Below the pieces are notes generated by a model. It saw only the letters and a program-made list of their open reading frames with translations, searched no databases and was not told where the DNA came from. A stretch of DNA of 64,000 nucleotides, from positions 1-64,000 of IMG/VR virus record IMGVR_UViG_3300043410_001823. One strand, 5' to 3'. The DNA comes from a virus. Positions 20,998-28,320 of this stretch are shown here, piece by piece. Position numbers and translations under genes: made by a program. Each line of letters opens with the position of its first letter. Within the stretch, counting starts at the first letter, position 1.

Positions 20998-21786
20998 TTA
21001 TTTTACGCCTTTTAGTCTACGGAATGTTTCTTCATCAACAATACCCGTTGCCTTGATCTTCTCTTTTGTTTGAAAAGCTTTAACAGCTTTTTCAGTTCCT
21101 GGACCAAAGTCACCGTCAGAATTAATCTTAAGTAAAGCCTGAACATTCTTAACGGCTTGACCCTTTGCACCCTTTTTAATTGGCTTAAATAGTTTAACTG
21201 CTGGGACTTCAACTCCCTGTGACTTTGCAACTTCAGCAAGTGCCACCTTCTTTTCTTCTAAAGTCTTTACTGGTGCAGTACCTGCATCTGGGAAAGGAAT
21301 AACTGCCCATCCATCAATAAATACTGGAAGACCCTTTTTATTTGGTCCGTATGCACGAAGCTTTAGACAAGCTTCTCCACCATTTGCCTGTGAGCCCTTT
21401 TTCTTATCAGGCGTTGTATTTCCTTCACCTGTCCAACAAGTACCATCCCCGTTGTCTTCAAGAATAACACCAACGTGATCAATATCTCTGCCACCTGGAA
21501 AATTAAAAAATACTGGTGATCCAGGAAGTGGACGAGCACCCTTACCCGCCTTAACATACTGACCACTCTTCTTAAATGCTGCTACACCTGCGGGTGTATA
21601 AACAACACTTGGAATCTTAATTCCTGCTTGATTAAAACACCACATAACGAATGAACCACACCATGGCAAGAAGTTTGCCTTTGTGAATGCTCCATACTTT
21701 GTTTCGTTATCTTTTGGACCCTCTACGTATCCAATTTCTTTTCTAATAACTTCTAGCAATAATGCTAGTGTACCTTTTTCTGCCAT
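20998..21786 (-). CDS. Endolysin, CHAP plus peptidoglycan-binding domain
   Basis: 262 residues. Residues 5-165 form a CHAP amidase/endopeptidase: catalytic Cys in FLPWCGSFVMWC, His in DIDHVGVILE, then ENNGDG-like loop and WTGEGNT. Residues 200-262 form a PG_binding_1 domain (KGAKGQAVKNVQALL, DGDFGPGTEKAVKAFQ). It cuts cell wall peptides during lysis. No signal peptide, so export needs a holin. Strong promoter and AGGAGG site upstream. Confidence 0.9.
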   Translation of the reverse strand: MAEKGTLALLLEVIRKEIGYVEGPKDNETKYGAFTKANFLPWCGSFVMWCFNQAGIKIPSVVYTPAGVAAFKKSGQYVKAGKGARPLPGSPVFFNFPGGRDIDHVGVILEDNGDGTCWTGEGNTTPDKKKGSQANGGEACLKLRAYGPNKKGLPVFIDGWAVIPFPDAGTAPVKTLEEKKVALAEVAKSQGVEVPAVKLFKPIKKGAKGQAVKNVQALLKINSDGDFGPGTEKAVKAFQTKEKIKATGIVDEETFRRLKGVK

Positions 21787-21808
21787 AAATCCTCCTAAGA
21801 TTCATTTA

Positions 21809-21817
21809 ATTATATCA
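21809..21817 (-). promoter_or_regulatory. Extended -10 promoter (TGATATAAT) for the endolysin
   Basis: TATAAT (21814 down to 21809) lies in the 31-base gap before the endolysin ATG, which also has an AGGAGG site. Confidence 0.7.
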
Positions 21818-22093
21818 TTAAGCAGTCTTTGCTGTCAACCTTATATGTGTTCTTATTCTATGACAATTAGCACAAACTACTTCACATTTTTCAATTTCTT
21901 TAGCAATTGCTTTCCAAGAAAATCCATCGTGAATCATTCTTGATATGTTATATTTTTTATTATGTAGATGATCAAAATCTAGGACAATGTGATTTGTTTC
22001 TCCACAGTCCGTACACCCACTGGCCTCTTTGATCTCTGCCAGCTTTTTCTTAAACTGCTGCTTTTGTCTATGTAACAACTGCTTATCAGTCAT
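21818..22093 (-). CDS. HNH endonuclease
   Basis: A 91-residue protein. SGCTDCGETNHIVLDFDH and CEVVCANCHRIRTH make an HNH/treble-clef motif with two CxxC zinc pairs around the catalytic His. Such small phage HNH proteins are often homing or packaging-associated nucleases. The -10 element is six bases before the ATG, so the message is probably leaderless. It directly follows a structured RNA/terminator, which makes a selfish element worth testing. Confidence 0.85.
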   Translation of the reverse strand: MTDKQLLHRQKQQFKKKLAEIKEASGCTDCGETNHIVLDFDHLHNKKYNISRMIHDGFSWKAIAKEIEKCEVVCANCHRIRTHIRLTAKTA

Positions 22094-22099
22094 AAAAAC

Positions 22100-22108
22100 A
22101 TTATATCA
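22100..22108 (-). promoter_or_regulatory. Extended -10 promoter (TGATATAAT), leaderless HNH
   Basis: TATAAT (22105 down to 22100) followed by six bases and the ATG at 22093. No ribosome site. Confidence 0.75.
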
Positions 22109-22111
22109 GGA

Positions 22112-22203
22112 TATAAAAAGCCCCACACAGGTAATTCAAGCACGATGGCCCGTTGGTCATAAATATGGGTAACTAATCCATCTCTAAGGTCCTGTGTGGG
22201 GAC
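22112..22203 (-). ncRNA. Structured RNA ending as a terminator-like hairpin
   Basis: On the minus strand CCCCACACAGG pairs with CCTGTGTGGGG (11 bp), followed by a U run. The 60-base apical part folds further: GATGG with CCATC and CATA with TATG. This is far larger than a plain terminator loop. It separates the GPx gene from the leaderless HNH gene. It may be a terminator with a sensor domain or part of a mobile unit. Confidence 0.6.
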
Positions 22204-22210
22204 TATATAA

Positions 22211-22678
22211 TTATATCAGATTGTCTAAAATAAAAGCATCAATCATTTTTGGGTCAGCTGCTGGTCCAAAATTGTAAACCTTGCCATCAAACCCAATAAG
22301 GAACTTTTCAAAATTCCAGCCAATGTCGTGACCATCTTTGTAAGCACTCTTTAAATGTTTATATAGTGGGTGAGCATTGTCACCGTTGACATCGATCTTA
22401 GATGCAATTGTAAAAGTTATCTTATAAGTACTACAAAATGATGAGATTTCTTCATCGGTACCTGGCTCCTGCTCTCCAAATTGATTGCATGGAAAAGCAA
22501 TAATTTCAAGCCCCTTACTCTTATACTTTTCATATAAGTCTTGCAGTCCTAAATATTGTGGTGTAAAACCACACTTACTTGCCGTATTAACTATCAGTAG
22601 CATTTTGCCAGCGTAGTCTGATAGGTTTTTTGTTTCCCCTGAATTTGTAACAAAATCAAATTCATCATAATTGAACAT
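22211..22678 (-). CDS. Glutathione-peroxidase-family peroxidase
   Basis: A 155-residue protein. NTASKCGFTPQY holds the peroxidatic Cys, FPCNQFGEQEPG carries the resolving Cys and catalytic Gln, and WNFEKFLI supplies the Trp-Asn pair. Bacterial Cys-type members usually use thioredoxin rather than glutathione, and the window encodes a thioredoxin at 19696. It would detoxify lipid and hydrogen peroxides. Good site AGGAGAAAA; it follows tRNA-Asn. Confidence 0.9.
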   Translation of the reverse strand: MFNYDEFDFVTNSGETKNLSDYAGKMLLIVNTASKCGFTPQYLGLQDLYEKYKSKGLEIIAFPCNQFGEQEPGTDEEISSFCSTYKITFTIASKIDVNGDNAHPLYKHLKSAYKDGHDIGWNFEKFLIGFDGKVYNFGPAADPKMIDAFILDNLI

Positions 22679-22700
22679 AGTTTTCTCCTTTTGTTATTTG

Positions 22701-22773
22701 CTGGTCCAGCAGGTCTCGATCCTGCGACATCCGAATTAACAGTTCGGCGCTCTACCAACTGAGCTATGGACCA
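22701..22773 (-). tRNA. tRNA-Asn(GTT)
   Basis: On the minus strand the acceptor TGGTCCA pairs with TGGACCA, discriminator G. Anticodon stem CCGAA/TTCGG encloses CTGTTAA, anticodon GTT. It is the only minus-strand tRNA found and lies between two protein genes. Confidence 0.9.
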
Positions 22774-22780
22774 ATTCCAT

Positions 22781-23668
22781 TTACGATACGTATCCGTATC
22801 CAAGCACCTTTGGAAGTGATGCTATCAAGGCGTCTATCGTAGACGATCCTTTCTTTGCTACAAGCTTTGCTGCAACAACAGGAGTTGCAATAGATGTGCC
22901 AGTCACAGTGATCTTCCATCCTCCGTAAGAAATAATATTCATATCTCCACGAGCAACAAGATCAAGTCCTGGACCGACATTGCTATAGGTTGCAAATGTA
23001 TTGTCTGGCTTTAGTGCTGACACACTTTGTACACCAGGAACGCATGATGGAAATCCAATCATATTTTTCTTTCCATCGTTGCCAGTAGCTACAAATGTAG
23101 GGATGCTCTGCTGATTGAGAACTGCTACTGCACCCTCAAACACCTTATCTGTCGGACATATTCCTGCAGTAAAGTTTGAGCGAGATTGGCTAATAGATAC
23201 AGCATCAATTCCGTACTTTGATGCATTCTTTGATACCCAGTTAATTGCTAGGTCAAGTGAAACATCATCGTTGCGAATCATTGAAAATGTGGGATATTTC
23301 TTAATGCTTGAAATTCTAATGAACACAATTTTTATATTAGGATTAGACAATGATGCAACGGTGCTTACCTTATGTCCGTGGTCAATTCCAGTAATGTCAT
23401 ATGAGCTTGCTGCTGCAGACCCAGCGCCTTCTTGTTGGGTTAGTCCATTTGGACATCCTTCTGCGTAGTATTCTGTTTTACCAGTTCCCTTATTGATGAC
23501 TGGTCCAGTTTTTTCAATAGTAAAGCATGCTTCATAGATGACATTTGACATCTTTGCAGAGTCAATAGCTGTGTCAATAATGGCAATAACCTGTTGATCT
23601 TCTGCATGTGCTGTTTGTGATACTGACACTCCAAGTACTAGTGCTAGTGCAATAGCAATCTTTTTCAT
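22781..23668 (-). CDS. Secreted subtilisin-like serine protease (S8)
   Basis: 295 residues. The N-terminus MKKIAIALALVLGVSVSQTAHA is a Sec signal peptide. The catalytic Asp is in IAIIDTAIDS, the His in GIDHGHKVSTVA and the Ser in TGTSIATPVVAA, in family order; FVATGNDGK supplies the oxyanion Asn. It is likely released from the infected cell or acts at its surface. Secreted proteases are unusual cargo for a lytic phage. AAGGGG site upstream. Confidence 0.88.
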   Translation of the reverse strand: MKKIAIALALVLGVSVSQTAHAEDQQVIAIIDTAIDSAKMSNVIYEACFTIEKTGPVINKGTGKTEYYAEGCPNGLTQQEGAGSAAASSYDITGIDHGHKVSTVASLSNPNIKIVFIRISSIKKYPTFSMIRNDDVSLDLAINWVSKNASKYGIDAVSISQSRSNFTAGICPTDKVFEGAVAVLNQQSIPTFVATGNDGKKNMIGFPSCVPGVQSVSALKPDNTFATYSNVGPGLDLVARGDMNIISYGGWKITVTGTSIATPVVAAKLVAKKGSSTIDALIASLPKVLGYGYVS

Positions 23669-23686
23669 TTATTTCTACCCCTTGTT

Positions 23687-23866
23687 TTAGTTTGTTGTTA
23701 TATTGTCTTCTAATATTTTTAATACTGGGCAACATGGATCTCCACCATCTTCCCATTCTTGCATTTCTTCTTCAGACATATATGGGTCACCATCATGTGT
23801 GCTGCAAAACGGGTCAGACACCCACTTCTGCTCAACACCATACTCTAGCCACTCAATAAAGTCCAT
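23687..23866 (-). CDS. Small acidic hypothetical protein, 59 aa
   Basis: The ATG at 23866 follows GGGAGA. Acidic and Cys-containing (WVSDPFCSTHDGDPYMSEEE and DPCCPVLKIL), a layout that recurs in short actinobacteriophage proteins. No known function. It lies between the DUF885 and protease genes. Confidence 0.7.
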   Translation of the reverse strand: MDFIEWLEYGVEQKWVSDPFCSTHDGDPYMSEEEMQEWEDGGDPCCPVLKILEDNITTN

Positions 23867-23880
23867 TTTTTCTCCCATAA

Positions 23881-25533
23881 TCACTTACCATCCCATTTTA
23901 GCAGTTCTTCCTTGAGCATGTCAAGTCCCATTGGGCCTAATTTTAATGCGTACATATGAAACTTTTTTAGATCAAATTTATTGCCAAGGCGCTTTTTAGC
24001 ATCTTCACGAGCATCAAGCCATACCTTTTCACCAAGCTTATAAGTAATTGCCTGTCCTGCCCAAGAAATATATCTATTTACTTCGCTAACAGCATAGCTA
24101 TGATTTAATAAAGCTTTTTCTTTCATATATTCTACAGCAAGTTCTGGTGTCCAAATTTGTCCATCACCATCTGGATATTTATATCCTAGATGAAGTCCAA
24201 CATCAACAACCATTCTTGCTGCCCTCATTGCTTGGCACATTAGATATCCCATTTTATATCCTGGCTTATCAAAATAACCAAGTTCATCCATTAATTTTTC
24301 AGAGTAAAGTGCCCAGCCTTCACCGTAACCACTATTCCATGCGTACTCTCTTTGATACACACTTAATGTTTCTTTATTTAGTGTAGAGGTTGCAATTTGC
24401 ATATGGTGCCCAGGAACGGATTCATGAAACCATGTAGAATAATTTTCCCAGGTTGTAAATTTAGTTCGACCTAAAGTAGGATAGTAAGTTTTACCTGGAC
24501 GCTGTAGATCATCTGATGGACCTTTATAATACGGAGACTCATCAATAGTATCCTCATCCATAACGACTTCACATTTTTTAATAGCAACGGGAATTGTAAA
24601 ATACTTTCCACTCATATCTTTAATAGCTTTAGAGGTAACACCCTCTAAAAAAGCTTTAAAGTTATCTACACCCTCTATGATATATTCTGGATCATTGTTT
24701 AGTATCTTAGAAAAATCACTTAGCTTTGTAGCATTTGGATCAATCTGCTTTCCAACTTCCCACATTTGCTCATTAATAAGAGATAGCTCATGCATACCGT
24801 CATAATAAACTTTTTTCGGATCAATAGTCAGTCCACTTTGATCTTTTACTGTCTTAATATATCTTTGCTTGCCAACTCTCCAGTTTTCTTCTGCAAGTGG
24901 CTTATACTTTGCTTCAAGCCAAGCTGATAGCTGTTCAAAAGCCATCTCAGCCTCTCTCGCAGCTTTCATTAATCTCTTATCATCTTTATCTACTGTTTCT
25001 GCATATTTTGATATTTTACCGTCTGATAAATTATTTAAAATAGCAATGACAAAATCAATTCTCATTTTAGCATTTGAGTGACCCTTAGACTGAATTATCT
25101 TTAAGGAATGTGCCCATTGGTTTAAGGCTACTGGCATCTTTTCCAAACGCTTTATAATGTTTAAAACATCTTTACGGGTGTCCTTAGGCATAACCTCAAA
25201 AACCTCAAAAAGGCTTTGCGCTTCAGAAAACACGGAACCAAAGTAAGTATAAGGCCAAAGATCATCTGCATCATTAATATAGTTATCCATATCTATTAGG
25301 ATAATCTTTTTAGCTAATTCATCGTAATAGTCCATAGGCTCTGCAGCCTCAATTTTCTTTTTATATGATTTTACAATTTTAAGAAAAGGGTCTACATCAT
25401 GATAGCTATAGTCATTCCAGCTATCATTTTGGTCTTTAATGTTTGCATAGGAAGATGCGATTGCATCATGTTCTAGACTTTTAGTATAGTACTCTTCGCA
25501 CAAACCAAAAATAACAGATCGTGATTTTGGCAA
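23881..25533 (-). CDS. DUF885-family metallopeptidase-like protein
   Basis: A 550-residue protein starting at a TTG with a strong AGGAGGGG site six bases upstream; the longer open frame to 25590 overlaps the promoter. FHESVPGHHMQIA carries the zinc-peptidase-like HExxxxH motif and GEGWALYSEKLMDELG the downstream Glu, both typical of DUF885. No signal peptide, so cytoplasmic. The family is found in cellular genomes; this is an uncommon phage gene and could be a host acquisition. Its substrate is unknown. Confidence 0.82.
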   Translation of the reverse strand: MPKSRSVIFGLCEEYYTKSLEHDAIASSYANIKDQNDSWNDYSYHDVDPFLKIVKSYKKKIEAAEPMDYYDELAKKIILIDMDNYINDADDLWPYTYFGSVFSEAQSLFEVFEVMPKDTRKDVLNIIKRLEKMPVALNQWAHSLKIIQSKGHSNAKMRIDFVIAILNNLSDGKISKYAETVDKDDKRLMKAAREAEMAFEQLSAWLEAKYKPLAEENWRVGKQRYIKTVKDQSGLTIDPKKVYYDGMHELSLINEQMWEVGKQIDPNATKLSDFSKILNNDPEYIIEGVDNFKAFLEGVTSKAIKDMSGKYFTIPVAIKKCEVVMDEDTIDESPYYKGPSDDLQRPGKTYYPTLGRTKFTTWENYSTWFHESVPGHHMQIATSTLNKETLSVYQREYAWNSGYGEGWALYSEKLMDELGYFDKPGYKMGYLMCQAMRAARMVVDVGLHLGYKYPDGDGQIWTPELAVEYMKEKALLNHSYAVSEVNRYISWAGQAITYKLGEKVWLDAREDAKKRLGNKFDLKKFHMYALKLGPMGLDMLKEELLKWDGK

Positions 25534-25561
25534 CGGAAACCCCTCCTGGTCAAGTATATCT

Positions 25562-25590
25562 AGTATACCATCAACTAGGAGGGGCGTCAA
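25562..25590 (-). promoter_or_regulatory. Promoter for the DUF885 gene
   Basis: On the minus strand TTGACG, 17-base spacer, TATACT preceded by TGG. It lies inside the longer open frame, which argues for the internal TTG start. Confidence 0.8.
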
Positions 25591-25602
25591 TTAAGCTTAG
25601 AT

Positions 25603-25899
25603 TTAAGCCTTAGCCTTAGCTCTACGCTTTTCAACAACCATATCTTCTACAGTAACTGCATTTTTGTCTGTAGTAGAAAATGCTGAATTAATCTCATCCG
25701 CTGTTAGCTTTCCGTCATCCATAAATGCACGAGCAAGTTTCTCAACTACCGCTGCTACTGCTGTCAGTCCAGCAACTGTAATAGCTTTGACTGTAGAAAT
25801 GCCAGCAATTGCACCAGCGCCAATTACAGCAAGACCATTGGCAGCAAACACCGCAACAATACGCATTAGAATGTTCCAAATATTTTTGACACCATTCAT
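25603..25899 (-). CDS. Holin-like membrane protein, 98 aa
   Basis: Two hydrophobic helices (IVAVFAANGLAVIGAGAIAGI and a second ending near residue 52), an acidic loop with GKLTADEINSAF and a basic C-terminus (EKRRAKAKA). This is a common actinobacteriophage holin-like layout. The start overlaps the stop of the 56-residue membrane protein upstream, so they form a pair as holin/antiholin often do. Confidence 0.6.
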   Translation of the reverse strand: MNGVKNIWNILMRIVAVFAANGLAVIGAGAIAGISTVKAITVAGLTAVAAVVEKLARAFMDDGKLTADEINSAFSTTDKNAVTVEDMVVEKRRAKAKA

Positions 25900-26069
25900 T
25901 ATTCGTCTCCTCTATTCCTAATTGGATAAGTTAATATCCAAGTTATAGTAGTTAAAATAATTCCATAACCAACAACTGCTTTGGCACTACCGTCCAAAAC
26001 AACCCAAGCAATAAACATGCCTAGGAGGGTCCACTGTTGATCAAGAATATCTTTTAGTAGTTTTACCAT
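25899..26069 (-). CDS. Small membrane protein, 56 aa
   Basis: The ATG (26069) lies inside the last codons of the PA14 gene and follows GGAGG. Two hydrophobic stretches (WTLLGMFIAWVVLDG and VGYGIILTTITWILTY) and a basic-acidic tail. The stop shares a base with the next ATG. Probably part of a lysis membrane pair. Confidence 0.65.
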   Translation of the reverse strand: MVKLLKDILDQQWTLLGMFIAWVVLDGSAKAVVGYGIILTTITWILTYPIRNRGDE

Positions 26070-28225
26070 CTTTCATTCCTCCTTGAACCGCCTGAGTTTG
26101 TACCCCCACTTGGTCCAGATGAACCACCACCTGTTGGTGCTGATCCACCAGTTGCAACACCTACAGCATTTAAAGCTGCTCCTGCTGCCACTACTGTTGC
26201 CACAACCATCTTGGTTGCTTCTTCTCTTTCTGCTGGAGACATATCTGCTCCAATGCTTCCAAGAGCTGCCAAAGCTGCTCCAGGATCTGATAATGCTGTT
26301 GATAATAATGCTGCTGGGTCTGAAACTAATTCAACCTGAGCAGCAACTTCAGCTGTTATAACGACTGCGCTTCCATTTTCATCAGTTCTAACATCTACTG
26401 GTGTTGCTGGTGGAAGGTCAGAATATGAAATACCAGAAGCTTTTATATCTGCTGAGGATATTGCTTGGCCTGGTTGTAAGCTTGCTATTAGATTTTCTAC
26501 TACTACTTCTTTTTGTGCCTCTGTTAACTTGCCATCTTCAGCTGCCTTTTTTAACGCATCTGCTTCTGCTTTAGCTTTAGCTGCTTCTTCAGCTTTTTTA
26601 GTTTCTAATGCTTTGGCTTCTTCCTCAGCTTTTGCCTTTGCTTCAGCTTCTGCTTTAATTTTTGCTTCTTCAATGGCTAATCTTTCTGCTTCTGCTTTTG
26701 CATCTGCTTCTGCCTTGGCTTTAGCTTCTGCTTCTGCTGCTAAGCGATCAGCCTCAGCTTTAGCTTCAGCATCAGCCTTGGCTTTGGCTTCTTCTTCTGC
26801 TTTCTTTGCAGCCTCTTCAGCAGCAATTCTCTCTGCCTCTAATCTTTGTGCCTCAGCTTCGGCAGCAAGTCTATCTGCCTCAGCCTTTGCTGCAGCTTCC
26901 GCTGCTGCTTTTGCCTCTGCTTCAGCTTTAATTCTTGCTTGTTCTGCTGCATATGCTTCTGCTGCAGCAACTCTTGCAGCTTCCGCTGCTATCGCTGCCT
27001 GTCTAGCAATCTCTGCTTGTCTTGCTTCTTCAGCAATCCTTGCTCTTTCTGCTTCTTCGGCAGCAAGTGTAGAGGCTACTAATGTTTGTGCTGTTGTAAC
27101 ATTATTATTCATTATTGTAACTGCAATATCTACTGCTAAAAGTGCAGATACTAGATTATTTTTTGCAGTTGTAAGATTGGTTTGTGCTTCTGTTAAATCT
27201 GCTTCTGCTACTTCAAGATCTGTTTCTAATACATCAAGCGTTGCCTGAGCAACTTGAAAATCTGTTTGTGCTGTTTGTAATGTAGCAATCTGTTCTGGTG
27301 TTGCAGATGTAGTAGAAAATTCAGATGCAGGAATTACTGACCACGATCCATCTCCGTTATATCTCATCAATGCAACCGATGCTCCACCGCCATTTTCATA
27401 AAACCAAAATTCAAAATCTTTACCAACTCCTGCTGTTGTTTGAACTGCAGCAGTTGATCCACCACCACCCTTGTCATACCAATCATTAATGACTAGTTGT
27501 CCATCTAAATATAATTTTGTTCCATCATCTGCTGGTGCATAAATCCACTGTGTCCCAGTATATTGTGGAGTCCAAATCCCTTCCCACTTAACTTGAAAAT
27601 CTTCAGGATACGTATTAGCAGGCCCTCCACCGCCCCAAGGCTCATTAATACCATTTGTATCAGTAGTTACAGATACAACAGTTCCTGCCCCTTGTGGAGG
27701 AGCATTGTTATATCCACGATCTTGATAAACCGTCATTGTCAATCCAGGAGATGTGTTTGCTTCTACAACTGCTGTTGCTGAATCAACTATCGATACTTTT
27801 ACTTCAACTACAGCTGTTTGTGAATCTACTGCTATTTGAGATATTTGTACATCTTGTTGAGCCACTTCTACAGATACCGTTGCAGAATCAACCTGAGCCA
27901 TAGCCACAGTAGCACTATCTACTACTGCTTGAGCCTGATCAATAGAAACCTGTGCCTGTGCGATAGTGGCTGTAATTGTTTCTGTAGGCTGTGTAATGGC
28001 TTGTGCTTGTGTTTCTATGGTTGCCGTTGTACTTTCAGCCTGAGTTATTGCAGATTGTGCTGACTCTATAATGGCTGTTGGTGTTATTGTTGCTGTAGAT
28101 GTATCTGATGTAGAAGGTGACACCTGTACGGTAATTTCATCAGCAATAGCTGTTTCAGAAGGTGAAAAGATTAGCCATAGTGTGACTAATAATCCAACTA
28201 AACTAAACTTAAACAGGGTCTTAAT
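26063..28225 (-). CDS. Exported PA14-domain protein with Ala/Glu/Lys coiled coil
   Basis: The frame is open to 28225, where ATT follows AGGAG by six bases; from there residues 1-29 read as a signal peptide (KTLFKFSLVGLLVTLWLIF, then ETAIA). The only canonical start is a GTG at 28123 that would remove it. After a Thr/Gln-rich helical part, about residues 160-310 form a PA14-like carbohydrate-binding domain (YNNAPPQGAGT, WTPQYTGTQWIYAPADDG). Then comes a long alanine-rich coiled coil with KAEAEAKA repeats, and a Gly/Ser tail. It is a candidate virion or host-surface adhesin. Confidence 0.7.
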   Translation of the reverse strand: MKTLFKFSLVGLLVTLWLIFSPSETAIADEITVQVSPSTSDTSTATITPTAIIESAQSAITQAESTTATIETQAQAITQPTETITATIAQAQVSIDQAQAVVDSATVAMAQVDSATVSVEVAQQDVQISQIAVDSQTAVVEVKVSIVDSATAVVEANTSPGLTMTVYQDRGYNNAPPQGAGTVVSVTTDTNGINEPWGGGGPANTYPEDFQVKWEGIWTPQYTGTQWIYAPADDGTKLYLDGQLVINDWYDKGGGGSTAAVQTTAGVGKDFEFWFYENGGGASVALMRYNGDGSWSVIPASEFSTTSATPEQIATLQTAQTDFQVAQATLDVLETDLEVAEADLTEAQTNLTTAKNNLVSALLAVDIAVTIMNNNVTTAQTLVASTLAAEEAERARIAEEARQAEIARQAAIAAEAARVAAAEAYAAEQARIKAEAEAKAAAEAAAKAEADRLAAEAEAQRLEAERIAAEEAAKKAEEEAKAKADAEAKAEADRLAAEAEAKAKAEADAKAEAERLAIEEAKIKAEAEAKAKAEEEAKALETKKAEEAAKAKAEADALKKAAEDGKLTEAQKEVVVENLIASLQPGQAISSADIKASGISYSDLPPATPVDVRTDENGSAVVITAEVAAQVELVSDPAALLSTALSDPGAALAALGSIGADMSPAEREEATKMVVATVVAAGAALNAVGVATGGSAPTGGGSSGPSGGTNSGGSRRNERW

Positions 28226-28261
28226 TTTTCTCTCCTAAGGGGTCGTAAGAGTATTAAGATA

Positions 28262-28270
28262 ATTATAACA
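28262..28270 (-). promoter_or_regulatory. Extended -10 promoter (TGTTATAAT)
   Basis: TATAAT (28267 down to 28262) about 37 bases upstream of the proposed ATT start. It lies just past the terminator of the exported Ala/Thr-rich gene, so the PA14 gene has its own promoter. Confidence 0.6.
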
Positions 28271-28271
28271 C

Positions 28272-28306
28272 AAAATAAAAAGGGAGCCAGCGTTAACTGA
28301 CTCCCT
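28272..28306 (-). terminator. Rho-independent terminator of the exported protein gene
   Basis: Minus-strand GGGAGTCAG pairs with CTGGCTCCC (9 bp, one wobble), 6-base loop, then a run of T. It follows the 28321-29376 gene. Confidence 0.88.
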
Positions 28307-28320
28307 TAATATAGTTAAGA

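Noticed and set aside
22112-22203. Hairpin element as a tRNA
   Set aside because: The base stem is 11 bp and there is no T loop or valid anticodon arm in either strand.
25534-25590. N-terminal extension of the DUF885 protein
   Set aside because: It overlaps a good promoter, and a strong ribosome site precedes the internal TTG.
26529-27248. 239-residue plus-strand frame rich in Ala and Ser
   Set aside because: It is the antisense shadow of the alanine-rich coiled coil of the PA14 protein.
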